Below are positions 1 to 8,573 of a DNA stretch of 64,000 nucleotides, one piece after another; positions within the stretch are counted from its first letter, which is position 1; each line of letters opens with the position of its first letter. The stretch comes from Ruminococcus sp. zg-924. GTDB taxonomy: Bacteria; Bacillota; Clostridia; Oscillospirales; Acutalibacteraceae. The notes under the pieces were generated by a model that was not told the DNA's origin, did no database searches, and saw only the letters and a program-made list of their open reading frames with translations. A program made the position numbers and the translations under genes. The DNA lies in contig NZ_WNJZ01000002.1 of assembly GCF_024433635.1 (NCBI RefSeq), positions 1 through 64,000 on the forward strand, read 5' to 3'.

Positions 1-556
1 TCGATGAATATGTGCTGTGCTCCTCAAACGCCTCTAAATAGCGAAATCTTGAGTATTCATCTATTGCTGTGTATTGATAAAACTTCTTGCCTTTAGCTTC
101 TCCTACTAAACAAGCATCCGGTACGAACTTAACATCTATCTGAACTTTTTGTCCGGGAAACAACATCTTTTCGTATGGTTTAGGAATATACTTTGGGTTT
201 GGTGGTTTTACTGCTCCTTGCTCTGTTCTCTTTAAAACTCTGTAAAGTCCTGTTATTGAACGAGAATAACCCCTTTGCCTTAGCTTCACCCAAAACACCA
301 CAAGACCGGCATTTGGGTTTCTTCTTCGCATATCTGATATTAGTTTCAGCTCGGATTCTGTGTGCTGATTCGGGTGGCTATTGGGTCTGTGTGAACGGTC
401 TGCAAGACTTTGTAGTGTTCCATCATATCTTTTCTTCCAGCGATAGATATATTGTCGGTTTGTTTTGTATCTGATGGCTGCTTTTGTTACACCATATTTA
501 TTTGCATATAAAATTAGTGCTTGACGATACCTCATTGTTTGTGTTACAGTTTTCAT
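1..556 (-). CDS. IS481-like (rve/DDE) transposase, 3' part cut by window edge
   Basis: Reading the minus strand gives 185 uninterrupted codons from ATG at 556 to the window edge, with no stop reached. The N-terminal part (residues ~10-55) is helix-turn-helix-like (KYGVTKAAIRY, RQYIYRWKKRYDG). A second helical DNA-binding part follows, and then the start of an integrase catalytic core: QIDVKF (Asp141, the usual first catalytic Asp) and AIDEYSRF (Asp166, matching the conserved DxxSR stretch). Such HTH plus rve proteins move IS481/IS3-like elements by DDE chemistry. The catalytic Glu and C-terminus lie outside. An AGGAGG (complement of 569-574) precedes the ATG by 12 nt; ATG at 535 is an alternative start. 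The gene is divergent from infC. The family name is an inference; the rve class is fairly secure. Confidence 0.85.
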   Translation of the reverse strand, partial: MKTVTQTMRYRQALILYANKYGVTKAAIRYKTNRQYIYRWKKRYDGTLQSLADRSHRPNSHPNQHTESELKLISDMRRRNPNAGLVVFWVKLRQRGYSRSITGLYRVLKRTEQGAVKPPNPKYIPKPYEKMLFPGQKVQIDVKFVPDACLVGEAKGKKFYQYTAIDEYSRFRYLEAFEEHSTYSS

Positions 557-690
557 AGCGGATAGATTCCTCCTGTTGCTTTTTTGGTTTAGCAACTTAA
601 CTGTAACACAGAGGTTCTCTATTCGCTATACTTTTTTTGCTTTTTGTAACACATCAATTGTAATCCTACACACAGAGATTAAAAATAATT
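557..690. mobile_element. Upstream end of the IS element with repeated TGTAACACA motifs
   Basis: This stretch lies between the transposase start and the infC promoter. The 9-mer TGTAACACA occurs directly at 602-610 and 645-653, and its complement TGTGTTACA occurs at 540-548 inside the transposase 5' end. Such reiterated subterminal motifs are what one expects of transposase binding sites. The outer boundary cannot be fixed without the other end of the element; it is probably within 660-690, around the TCCTACACACAGAG sequence. Confidence 0.5.
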
Positions 691-701
691 CCGAAAAAGT
701 A

Positions 702-730
702 TTGACATTGCGTTTGTGGTTTGGTATAAT
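702..730 (+). promoter_or_regulatory. Sigma-A promoter of infC-rpmI-rplT
   Basis: A perfect TTGACA (702-707) and a perfect TATAAT (725-730) are separated by 17 bp. It lies a few tens of bases from the apparent end of the insertion sequence. Confidence 0.85.
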
Positions 731-737
731 CTTTAGC

Positions 738-873
738 GAACAATAAAGCAAGGCAGAAATGCTTTCACCTATACGGTTCCGTCTGTTATGGGTCAATACG
801 TTTCTTTTAATACTTTTGTATTATTATGACTGTGTATTGTAGCGGGCGGAGTGTTCTGTCCGCTTTTGTTTTT
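738..873 (+). promoter_or_regulatory. infC leader, probable L20-type attenuator with terminator
   Basis: An untranslated leader of about 160 nt separates the promoter from infC. It ends in a hairpin at 841-863 (AGCGGGC paired with GTCCGCT, one G-U) followed directly by TTTTGTTTTT, an intrinsic terminator placed before the first gene. In Firmicutes this operon is typically controlled by binding of L20 to its own leader, which promotes premature termination. The terminator is visible; the L20-binding fold is inferred from position only. Confidence 0.6.
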
Positions 874-902
874 ATGCTTTTAAATGTGCATTTTGGAGGT
901 GC

Positions 903-1427
903 TTGACAATTAGCAAACAGGAACTTCAGATTAACGAGGAAATTCGAGACAGAGAATTGAGAGTAATCAATTCTGACGGTACGCAGCTTGGTATTATGGC
1001 GCTTAACAATGCGCTTAATCTGGCTGCTGAGCAAAATCTTGACTTGGTTAAGATTGCGCCGCAGGCTAAGCCGCCCGTATGCAAAATTATGGACTACGGC
1101 AAGTATCGTTTTGAACAAGCAAAACGAGAAAAGGAAGCCAAGAAAAATCAAAAGGTTATTGATATCAAGGAGATTCGCTTATCCTTAAATATTGATACCC
1201 ACGATTTTAACACAAAGCTTTCTCATGCCAAAAAATTTATTGCCGCAGGCAATAAGGTTAAGGTTTCTATCCGCTTCAGAGGACGTGAAATGGGTCATCC
1301 CGAAATTGGTACGGAAATCATGAAAAGGTTTGCCGGCAGTTGTGAAGATGTTGCAAATGTCGAAAAGCCTGCAAAGCTCGAAGGACGTAGTATGATAATG
1401 TTCCTTGCTCCAAAGCCGCTTAAGTAA
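903..1427 (+). CDS. infC: Translation initiation factor IF-3
   Basis: IF-3 binds the 30S subunit, keeps it apart from 50S and proofreads initiator tRNA and start codons. The 174 residues begin with the typical QINEEIRDREL segment, followed by the N-domain, a Lys-rich linker (KREKEAKKNQK) and the C-domain (EIRLSLNID, VSIRFRGREMGHPE), close to the usual length. The start is unusual. TTG at 903 is only 3 nt from GGAGG (895-899), whereas the in-frame ATT at 909 has a normal 9-nt spacing. AUU is the known self-limiting start of infC in other bacteria, so the true start may be 909. It is the first gene of infC-rpmI-rplT. Confidence 0.96.
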   Translation: MTISKQELQINEEIRDRELRVINSDGTQLGIMALNNALNLAAEQNLDLVKIAPQAKPPVCKIMDYGKYRFEQAKREKEAKKNQKVIDIKEIRLSLNIDTHDFNTKLSHAKKFIAAGNKVKVSIRFRGREMGHPEIGTEIMKRFAGSCEDVANVEKPAKLEGRSMIMFLAPKPLK

Positions 1428-1448
1428 AATTTCAAGGAGGAAATACAA

Positions 1449-1646
1449 ATGCCGAAGATTAAAACACACAGTGGTGCAAAAAAGCGCTTTAAGCTTTCAA
1501 AAAATGGTAAGGTTATTCGTGCTCACGCTAACAAGAGCCACATCCTTAACAAAAAGACAACAAAGCGTAAAAGAGGTTTAAGACAGACTACTGTAGCTGA
1601 CAAGACAAACACAGCACAGATTAAGAGACTTATTCCTTATAAATAA
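1449..1646 (+). CDS. rpmI: 50S ribosomal protein L35
   Basis: The 65-residue, strongly basic protein begins [17 protein letters not shown] and contains [11 protein letters not shown], both standard for L35 of the large subunit. The start is supported by AGGAGG at 1435-1440. It sits 21 bases after infC and 36 bases before rplT in the standard operon, so it should be co-regulated by the leader upstream of infC. Confidence 0.97.
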   Translation: MPKIKTHSGAKKRFKLSKNGKVIRAHANKSHILNKKTTKRKRGLRQTTVADKTNTAQIKRLIPYK

Positions 1647-1682
1647 TCACTGCAAACAAGTTTACAACGGAGGTAATATATA

Positions 1683-2036
1683 ATGGCTCGTATAAAAGGT
1701 GCGATGATGACTCGCAAAAGAAGAAAAAAGACTTTAAAGCTTGCCAAGGGCTATTGGGGTGCTAAGAGCAAGCACTTCAAGATGGCTAAGCAGGCTGTTA
1801 TGAAGAGCGGCAACTACGCTTATATTGGCCGTAAGCAGAAGAAGAGAGATTTCAGAAGACTCTGGATCACCCGTATTTCTGCTGCTTGCCGTATGAATGA
1901 TACAAACTATTCTACATTTATGAACGGTCTTAAAAAAGCCGGCGTAGCTCTTAACAGAAAAATGCTTTCCGAGATTGCAATTTCAGACCCGGCTGCATTT
2001 ACAAAGCTTGTTGAGCAGGCTAAAAACGCCCAATAA
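1683..2036 (+). CDS. rplT: 50S ribosomal protein L20
   Basis: The 117-residue basic protein carries the L20 landmarks: [20 protein letters not shown] at the N-terminus, then [33 protein letters not shown] and the C-terminal globular part ([19 protein letters not shown]). L20 is needed for early 50S assembly and in Firmicutes also represses its own operon by binding the leader. A GGAGGT is placed just before the ATG. It is the last gene of the ribosomal operon and is followed by a terminator at 2050-2077. Confidence 0.97.
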   Translation: MARIKGAMMTRKRRKKTLKLAKGYWGAKSKHFKMAKQAVMKSGNYAYIGRKQKKRDFRRLWITRISAACRMNDTNYSTFMNGLKKAGVALNRKMLSEIAISDPAAFTKLVEQAKNAQ

Positions 2037-2049
2037 AAAAGCTAAAGCT

Positions 2050-2077
2050 GCGTTTGGGAACTCCCCAAACGCTCTTT
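2050..2077 (+). terminator. Intrinsic terminator after rplT
   Basis: GCGTTTGGG (2050-2058) pairs perfectly with CCCAAACGC (2064-2072) around a 5-nt loop, followed by TCTTTT. The U-run is short, so some read-through into the methyltransferase gene is likely. Confidence 0.75.
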
Positions 2078-2084
2078 TCGCATA

Positions 2085-2897
2085 ATGTTAAAATGTTTGG
2101 TGATAACCGTGAGAGAGATTAACAGCAAGGACAATAAGCTCATAAAATACATATCACGTCTTAATTCAAGCTCCTCTTTCAGAAAAAAAGAGGGATGTTT
2201 TGTGTGTGAAGGCGTGCGTCTTTGTGCTGATGCGCTTAGAAGCGGCATAAAGATTAAGGCGGCTTTCTTTACTACGTTTGCTCTTGAAAGGCATTCTGAG
2301 CTTGTGGATTCACTTGATAAAAGTGTTGAGTGTTACTCTCTTGCGGACTCACTTTTTAAGTCTGTTTGCGAAACTCAAACTCCGCAGGGAGTTATGTTCC
2401 TTTGTCAAATGCTGGAAGTAGGTGAAAGAAGCCTTGCCTTTAATAAGGCGGTTGCTCTTGAGTGTGTTCAGGATCCGCAGAATATGGGGACAATACTCAG
2501 AAGTGCGGAGGCATTTGCAATAGACTGTGTAATACTGTCAAAAGACTGCTGCGATATTTTCAGCCCCAAGGTGTTAAGGGGAAGTATGGGAGCAGTTTTT
2601 CGTCAGAAATTTTATATTGCAGAGGATTTCTATCTTACGCTTACAACTCTAAATAATAACGGCATAAAAACCTATGCAGCAGTGCCGAGAAACGGTATTG
2701 AAATATTGTCGGCGGATTTTTCAACACCCTGCTGTACGCTCATAGGCAATGAAGGCAACGGACTTACACAAAAAGCGATAGATCTCTGCGACTCAAGGCT
2801 AACTATCAATATGAAAGGCAACGCCGAATCTCTTAATGCTGCGGTTGCAGCTTCTGTTGTGATGTGGGAAATGGTAAGGGGGAATTTGAATGAATAA
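2085..2897 (+). CDS. TrmH/SpoU-family RNA 2'-O-methyltransferase
   Basis: SpoU-class enzymes use S-adenosylmethionine to methylate ribose 2'-OH groups in tRNA or 23S rRNA. The 270 residues show the substrate-binding N-domain (residues ~10-100, with FVCEGVRLCADAL) and the knotted SPOUT domain. Its motifs are LECVQDPQNMGTILRSAEAF (motif 1, catalytic Arg), TLIGNEGNGLT (motif 2) and NMKGNAESLNAAVAASV (motif 3). Rho-like family members commonly follow rplT in Clostridia. The ATG at 2085 lacks a clear RBS; GTG at 2109 after GGTGAT is an alternative. It overlaps dprA by 8 bases. The exact target nucleotide cannot be told from sequence. Confidence 0.88.
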   Translation: MLKCLVITVREINSKDNKLIKYISRLNSSSSFRKKEGCFVCEGVRLCADALRSGIKIKAAFFTTFALERHSELVDSLDKSVECYSLADSLFKSVCETQTPQGVMFLCQMLEVGERSLAFNKAVALECVQDPQNMGTILRSAEAFAIDCVILSKDCCDIFSPKVLRGSMGAVFRQKFYIAEDFYLTLTTLNNNGIKTYAAVPRNGIEILSADFSTPCCTLIGNEGNGLTQKAIDLCDSRLTINMKGNAESLNAAVAASVVMWEMVRGNLNE

Positions 2898-4128
2898 TCC
2901 TCTTTACGCTGTCTGGCTTCAGCAGTGTATCGGATACAGTTGCCAGAAAATTAAGGAGATGCTTGATTTTTTTGGCTCAGCTGAGGAGATATACGCTGCC
3001 TCTGCTTTTATGCGACGTCAAAGCGGTTTTTTTACGCCAAACCAATTAAAACGCTTTTCCTCATATACACTTGACGACGCTCGTGTTATAGTTGATAAAT
3101 GCAAAAGGCTGAATTACACAATCTTATCAATTGAGGACGAGGATTACCCAAGTCGCCTTTATGAAATTACAAATCCGCCTGTTGTTCTCTATATCAGCGG
3201 CAAAATGCCCGATGTTGACAATACGCTGACAATTGGAGTTGTAGGAACAAGAACAGCCACAAGCGAGGGTATACGCAATTCCTTTACATTTGGCAGAGAT
3301 TTGTCAATGTGCGGTGTTATCGTAGTCAGCGGCGGTGCGCTTGGTATTGACTGCGCTTCACACAGAGGAGTGCTTCAAAACAACGGTGTAACAGTCTGCG
3401 TACTCGGCTGTGGTATTAACTACAACTACCTGTCTGAAAATGCTCAGATGAGAAGGCTAATAACAAATAAGGGCGCAGTCATCTCTGAATATCCGCCTGA
3501 TTTCCCACCGTCAAGCTATTCCTTCCCTCAGCGCAACAGAATTATATCAGGGCTTTCAAACGGCGTACTTGTGATTGAGGCAGGAGTCAGAAGCGGATCG
3601 CTTATTACGGCACGTCTTGCGCTTGAACAAAACAGGGACGTTTTCTCGGTTCCGGGCAGTCTTGCTAATGCTCGTGCTCAGGGCACAAACGCACTGCTTA
3701 AGCAGGGAGCTATAACCGTAACTTCTTACAGGGATATTGTTGAAGAATATGCACAAAGGTACAAGCTTACGATAGAGCACGAATCGGTGATAGCCACTGA
3801 AAATGAAGTAAGCGATATTCCGGTGGCAGGAAGGAGAACTGCCGTTAAACCGGCAAATACCCCCAAGCCTGATAAAGCCGTTTCGCTGAATATTGATTTT
3901 AACAATCGGCAGAATAATAAACAAACTCAAGTAACACCAAAATGTCCCGACGGTGTATCAGATGAAGCAAGGCTTGTTTTTGACGCTCTCGGTGACAAGC
4001 CGAGGTGTGTCGATGAAATTGCCGACAAGCTGAAAATACCGCCGCAAGCGGTTATGGCGTCACTTACTGAGCTTGAAATATTCGGTGCTGCACAGGCAGT
4101 TTCAGGCGGAAGATACATTCGCAATTAA
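2890..4128 (+). CDS. dprA: DNA processing protein DprA (Smf)
   Basis: DprA binds incoming single-stranded DNA and loads RecA during natural transformation; it is also retained in species not known to be competent. The 412 residues contain a helical SAM-like N-domain, the Rossmann-type core with GVVGTRTATSEG, SGGALGIDCASHRG and VLGCGINYNYLSE, then FPQRNRIISGLS and EAGVRSGSLITARLALEQ. A variable linker (~300-345) leads to a C-terminal winged-helix domain (KPRCVDEIADKLKIPPQAVM). Its start lies inside the preceding methyltransferase gene, implying translational coupling, and topA follows 14 bases later, the usual dprA-topA order. Confidence 0.95.
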   Translation: MNNPLYAVWLQQCIGYSCQKIKEMLDFFGSAEEIYAASAFMRRQSGFFTPNQLKRFSSYTLDDARVIVDKCKRLNYTILSIEDEDYPSRLYEITNPPVVLYISGKMPDVDNTLTIGVVGTRTATSEGIRNSFTFGRDLSMCGVIVVSGGALGIDCASHRGVLQNNGVTVCVLGCGINYNYLSENAQMRRLITNKGAVISEYPPDFPPSSYSFPQRNRIISGLSNGVLVIEAGVRSGSLITARLALEQNRDVFSVPGSLANARAQGTNALLKQGAITVTSYRDIVEEYAQRYKLTIEHESVIATENEVSDIPVAGRRTAVKPANTPKPDKAVSLNIDFNNRQNNKQTQVTPKCPDGVSDEARLVFDALGDKPRCVDEIADKLKIPPQAVMASLTELEIFGAAQAVSGGRYIRN

Positions 4129-4142
4129 TGGAGGATTAACAT

Positions 4143-6227
4143 ATGTCAAAATTAGTAATAGTTGAGTCACCGTCCAAGGCTAAGACTATAAAGAAATATC
4201 TTGGCACAGGATACAGTGTTATAGCCTCAAAGGGTCACGTGCGTGACCTGCCGGCAACAAGACTCAGCGTTGATATAAAAAAGCATTTCGAGCCGAAATA
4301 TGCTGTAATAAAGGGCAAGGAAAAGCTTGTTGACGAGCTTAAAGAAGCAGCCGCAAAGAGCGAATCAGTATACCTCGCAACCGACCCTGACCGTGAAGGA
4401 GAGGCAATTTCGTGGCATTTAGCATATCTGCTCGGCCTTGATACAAGTGAGCAAAACAGAGTTGAATTTAATGAAATTACACAAACAGGAATAAAAAACG
4501 GAATGAGCCATCCGAGAGCCATTGACCAGAATCTTGTTGATGCTCAGCAGGCAAGAAGAATTCTTGACCGCCTTGTTGGTTATAAGCTCAGCCCGTTTTT
4601 GTCACAGAAAATAAGACGAGGACTTTCGGCAGGACGTGTTCAGTCTGTGGCTGTAAAGCTTGTTGTTGACAGGGAAAATGAAATCCGTGCGTTCAAGCCC
4701 GAAGAATATTGGAGTATTGATGCTAAACTTATCCCGAAAGGCAGCCGTAAGATTCTAACAGCCTCTCTATACGGTGATAAAAACGGAAAAATAAAGGTTG
4801 AAAACAAGGAGCAGTCTGACAGAATAGTTGCACAGCTTGAAAATGCCGAGTATAAGGTTTCTAAGGTTAAGCACGGCAGACGCAAAAAATCGCCTGCACC
4901 GCCGTTTATCACATCTACACTTCAGCAGGAGGCTTCAAGAAAGCTTGGCTTCCAGTCGAGAAGAACAATGAAGGTTGCGCAGGAGCTTTATGAAGGCGTT
5001 GAAATTCCGGAGCACGGCGCAGTCGGTCTTATAACATATATGAGAACGGACTCACTGCGTATCTCAAATGACGCAATTAACGATGTTACTGAATATATAA
5101 AGGGCAGATGGGGAGATAAATATCTTCCTTCAAAGCCGAGATTCTTTAAATCACGTGCAAACGCACAGGACGGACATGAGGCTATAAGACCGACAATGGT
5201 ATCGCTTGACCCAGCAAGCGTTAAGCCGAGCCTCACCTCTGACCAGTATAAGCTTTATAAATTGATTTGGGAACGCTTTACAGCCTGCCAGATGGCTGAT
5301 TGTATTCATAAAACTACTCAAGCTGAAATTGAGGCAGGCGATTATATCTTAAAAGCCTCAGGTTATATTGTGGACTTTGACGGTTTCACAACTCTCTATG
5401 TTGAGGGCAAGGACGTTGAGGAGGAAAAGGAAAAGCAGCTTCCTCCGCTTGAGCAGGATATGCCGCTAAAGCTTAAGGAGATTGTTCCGGCTCAGCACTT
5501 CACTCAGCCGCCGGCACGCTATTCTGAAGCTTCTTTAATTAAAGCGCTTGAAGAAAACGGAATAGGCAGGCCGTCAACCTACGCTCCTACAATCACAACT
5601 ATTACTCAACGTGAATATGTAACAAGAGAGAATAAAACATTTAAACCAACCGAGCTTGGTGAGGTTACAACAAAGCTAATGCAGGAACGCTTCCCTAAGA
5701 TTGTAAATGTCAAATTTACGGCGCAGATGGAGCAGGACCTTGATAAGGTAGAGCAAGGTAAGGAGCAGTGGGTAGAGGTTCTTGATAACTTTTACGGTGA
5801 TTTTGATAAAACACTCAAAAAAGCTAAGGAAGAAATGCAGGGTGTAAAAATTCAGCTTAAAGAGGACGAAACAGACTATATCTGCGAGCTTTGCGGCAGA
5901 AGAATGGTTGTTAAGGTTGGCAGATATGGCAAGTTCATTGCATGTCCGGGTTATCCTGAATGTAAGAATATAAAGAAGTTCGTTCAGGAAACGGGCGTAA
6001 AATGCCCAAAGTGCGGAGGCAACGTAATTGTAAGAAAAACCAAAAAGGGCAGGATCTTCTACGGTTGCAGCAATTATCCGGATTGTGATTTTGTTTCGTG
6101 GAATGAGCCTGTAAACGAGAAATGCCCTCTTTGCGGAGAGATCCTTTACAAGAAAAAGGGCAAAAAGCCCTCGCTTTTCTGCGCAAAGGAAGGCTGCGGT
6201 TATCAGAAAACGATAGAGGAAGATTAA
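4143..6227 (+). CDS. topA: DNA topoisomerase I
   Basis: This type IA enzyme relaxes negative supercoils through a 5'-phosphotyrosine intermediate. The 694 residues begin with the TOPRIM domain (KLVIVESPSKAKTIKKYLG, later TDPDREGEAISWH for metal binding). The catalytic Tyr lies in GLITYMRTDSLRIS and is followed by HEAIRPT. The C-terminal third carries three Cys4 zinc modules: CELCGR...ACPGYPEC, CPKCGG...CSNYPDC and CPLCGE...CAKEGC. Length and order match Firmicute TopA. It is preceded by GGAGG and followed after 3 bases by trmFO, so the two are co-transcribed. Confidence 0.97.
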   Translation: MSKLVIVESPSKAKTIKKYLGTGYSVIASKGHVRDLPATRLSVDIKKHFEPKYAVIKGKEKLVDELKEAAAKSESVYLATDPDREGEAISWHLAYLLGLDTSEQNRVEFNEITQTGIKNGMSHPRAIDQNLVDAQQARRILDRLVGYKLSPFLSQKIRRGLSAGRVQSVAVKLVVDRENEIRAFKPEEYWSIDAKLIPKGSRKILTASLYGDKNGKIKVENKEQSDRIVAQLENAEYKVSKVKHGRRKKSPAPPFITSTLQQEASRKLGFQSRRTMKVAQELYEGVEIPEHGAVGLITYMRTDSLRISNDAINDVTEYIKGRWGDKYLPSKPRFFKSRANAQDGHEAIRPTMVSLDPASVKPSLTSDQYKLYKLIWERFTACQMADCIHKTTQAEIEAGDYILKASGYIVDFDGFTTLYVEGKDVEEEKEKQLPPLEQDMPLKLKEIVPAQHFTQPPARYSEASLIKALEENGIGRPSTYAPTITTITQREYVTRENKTFKPTELGEVTTKLMQERFPKIVNVKFTAQMEQDLDKVEQGKEQWVEVLDNFYGDFDKTLKKAKEEMQGVKIQLKEDETDYICELCGRRMVVKVGRYGKFIACPGYPECKNIKKFVQETGVKCPKCGGNVIVRKTKKGRIFYGCSNYPDCDFVSWNEPVNEKCPLCGEILYKKKGKKPSLFCAKEGCGYQKTIEED

Positions 6228-6230
6228 TTA

Positions 6231-7550
6231 ATGACAGTCAATGTTATCGGAGCAGGTCTTGCAGGCTGCGAGGCGGCTTGGCAAATTTCAAAGCGGGGAA
6301 TAAGGGTTCGTCTTTACGAGATGAAGCCACAGAAAAAGTCACCTGCACACAGCTCGGACAATTTTGCTGAGCTTGTCTGTTCAAATTCGTTAAAGGCGGC
6401 ACGCTTTGCAAGTGCTGCAGGTATGCTTAAGCAAGAGATGAGAATGCTTAATTCTCTCTTGATGCAGTGCGCCGACAAATGCACGGTTCCGGCAGGCGGA
6501 GCCTTGGCGGTTGACAGGGATATATTTTCTTCACTTGTAACCGAGCAAATTAAGAATAATGAAAACATTGAAATAATCGAGGGTGAGGTTTCAAGACTTG
6601 TTTTTTCAGATATCACAGTTGTTGCAACCGGACCATTAACATCTCAAGCATTATCGGATAAAATAAAGGAGTTGTTCGGCGGAGCATTAAGCTTTTTTGA
6701 CGCAGCTGCGCCAATTGTTTCAGCGGAAAGCATTGATATGTCGTGCGCATTTACCGCTTCAAGATATGACAATGGCGGCGAGAATGATTACATCAACTGC
6801 CCGATGAATAAAGAGGAATTTGAACAATTTGAGGAGGAGCTTATTTCAGCCGAAAGAGCGCCGCTTCACGATTTTGACGTTGCAAACCCAAGGGTATACG
6901 AGGGTTGTATGCCAATTGAAATAATGGCTCAGCGTGGTAAAAACACAATTCGTTTTGGCCCTATGAAGCCTGTTGGACTAATTGACCCGAACACAGGTCA
7001 CAGACCTTGGGCGGTGCTTCAGCTCAGGCGTGAAAACTCAGCAGGAACACTTTATAACCTTGTCGGCTTTCAGACAAACCTGAAGTTTCCTGAGCAAAAG
7101 CGAGTATTCTCAATGATTCCTGCGCTCAGAAACGCTGACTTCATTCGCTACGGCGTTATGCACCGTAACACCTTTATTGACTCACCAAGGGTACTTTGCT
7201 CCGATTATAGCAGCAAAAGCAATCGTAATTTGTTTTTCGCAGGTCAGCTTACCGGAGTTGAGGGTTATATGGAATCAGCCTCTTCGGGACTTATTGCAGG
7301 TATTAACGCCGCAAGACTGTTAAAGGGGTTAGATACCGTAACGTTGCCTGAGAATACTATGATAGGCGCATTGAGCAGATACATTACAGATGAAAGTGTT
7401 ACAAAATTTCAGCCAATGGGCGCAAACCTCGGCATTTTACCTGCGCTTGATGAAAAAATCAGAGATAAAAAGCTGAAAGCTGAAAAATATGCAAACCGTT
7501 CCTTTGAAAGCCTTAAGGCTTTTATACTGGATAACGGACTTGATATATAG
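6231..7550 (+). CDS. trmFO: Methylenetetrahydrofolate-tRNA (uracil-54-C5)-methyltransferase TrmFO
   Basis: TrmFO makes 5-methyluridine at position 54 of tRNA using methylenetetrahydrofolate and FAD. The 439 residues begin with the FAD-binding GxGxxG (VIGAGLAGCEAAWQ), then YEMKPQKKSPAHSSD and ELVCSNSLKA, which distinguish TrmFO from the related GidA. The C-terminal half has GYMESASSGLIAGINAAR and FQPMGANLGILP, also family signatures. It directly follows topA, a conserved Firmicute arrangement, and ends 10 bases before plsX. Confidence 0.97.
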   Translation: MTVNVIGAGLAGCEAAWQISKRGIRVRLYEMKPQKKSPAHSSDNFAELVCSNSLKAARFASAAGMLKQEMRMLNSLLMQCADKCTVPAGGALAVDRDIFSSLVTEQIKNNENIEIIEGEVSRLVFSDITVVATGPLTSQALSDKIKELFGGALSFFDAAAPIVSAESIDMSCAFTASRYDNGGENDYINCPMNKEEFEQFEEELISAERAPLHDFDVANPRVYEGCMPIEIMAQRGKNTIRFGPMKPVGLIDPNTGHRPWAVLQLRRENSAGTLYNLVGFQTNLKFPEQKRVFSMIPALRNADFIRYGVMHRNTFIDSPRVLCSDYSSKSNRNLFFAGQLTGVEGYMESASSGLIAGINAARLLKGLDTVTLPENTMIGALSRYITDESVTKFQPMGANLGILPALDEKIRDKKLKAEKYANRSFESLKAFILDNGLDI

Positions 7551-7560
7551 GAGTAATTTT

Positions 7561-8547
7561 ATGAAAATAATTATCGATGCCTTTGGCGGCGATAACGCAC
7601 CTCTTGAAATAATCAAGGGTGCACGTATGGCAAAGGATGAATATGGTGTAGATATTCTTCTTACAGGCAGTGAGCGTAAGATTCGTTTGGTTGCCACACA
7701 GAACGATATAAAAATTGATGATATGCAAATTGTAAACGCAGATGAGGTGATTACAATGGAGGATGACCCGTCTGCCGTTATAAAGACGAAGAAGAATTCG
7801 TCAATGGCGCTCGGTTTTGAACTTCTTGCTAAGGGTGAGGGTGATGCGTTCATATCAGCAGGAAACAGCGGTGCTCTTGTTATGGGGGCAACAATGATTA
7901 TAAAGAGAATCAAGGGTGTTAAGCGCCCGGCGTTTGCTCCTGTTTTGCCAACGCTCAGCGGCTGTTCAATGCTTATTGACGGCGGGGCAAACGTTGAGTG
8001 CCGACCGGAAATGCTTACCCAGTTTGCAGTTATGGGTTCTATTTATATGAATAAGGTTATCGGAATTGATAACCCTACAATTGGCCTTGCAAACTGCGGC
8101 AGTGAGGAGCACAAGGGTACTGCACTGTATCAGGAGGCTTATCAGCAATTAAAGGCGTCTAATCTTAACTTTATAGGAAACGTAGAGGGCAGAGGGGTTC
8201 CTGAGGGTGAAAGCGACGTAGTTGTTGCAGACGGATTTACGGGTAACATCATCTTAAAAATGTACGAGGGTGTAGCCGGTGCACTTATGGGTATGATAAA
8301 GGGTATTTTAACCAAAAATCTCAAAAACAAGCTTGCTGCCGCAATGGTTCTTTCGGATATGAAGAAAATGAAAAAGCAGTTTGACTACAATGAGTATGGC
8401 GGCTCTCCTATACTCGGTGTTACAAAGCCTGTGTTTAAGGCTCACGGCAGCTCAAAGGCTCGTACAATAAAAAGCGCAGTTGGTCTTATTGTTGAGTTCG
8501 TCAAAAATAATGTTGTCAATGAAATTGCAGCTAATATAAATTTATAA
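7561..8547 (+). CDS. plsX: Phosphate acyltransferase PlsX
   Basis: PlsX converts acyl-ACP to acyl-phosphate, the donor for PlsY in phosphatidic acid synthesis, at the inner face of the membrane. The start is ATG 7561, preceded by TAGGAG; the in-frame extension to 7489 would overlap trmFO. The 328-residue product begins MKIIIDAFGGDNAP and has NSGALVMGA, LIDGGANVECRPEML, GRGVPEGESDVVVADGFTGN and GGSPILGVTKPVFKAHGSS, all family hallmarks. No acpP gene lies between plsX and rnc, although that order (plsX-acpP-rnc) is common in Clostridia. Confidence 0.96.
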   Translation: MKIIIDAFGGDNAPLEIIKGARMAKDEYGVDILLTGSERKIRLVATQNDIKIDDMQIVNADEVITMEDDPSAVIKTKKNSSMALGFELLAKGEGDAFISAGNSGALVMGATMIIKRIKGVKRPAFAPVLPTLSGCSMLIDGGANVECRPEMLTQFAVMGSIYMNKVIGIDNPTIGLANCGSEEHKGTALYQEAYQQLKASNLNFIGNVEGRGVPEGESDVVVADGFTGNIILKMYEGVAGALMGMIKGILTKNLKNKLAAAMVLSDMKKMKKQFDYNEYGGSPILGVTKPVFKAHGSSKARTIKSAVGLIVEFVKNNVVNEIAANINL

Positions 8548-8573
8548 TTACATAAAGATTAAAGGTGATTGAG

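Noticed and set aside
193-474. A + strand open frame of 93 codons
   Set aside because: It is the shadow of the transposase read on the minus strand, which has clear rve motifs.
7489-7560. Longer N-terminus for plsX
   Set aside because: It overlaps trmFO and the conserved protein starts at ATG 7561 behind a good ribosome binding site.
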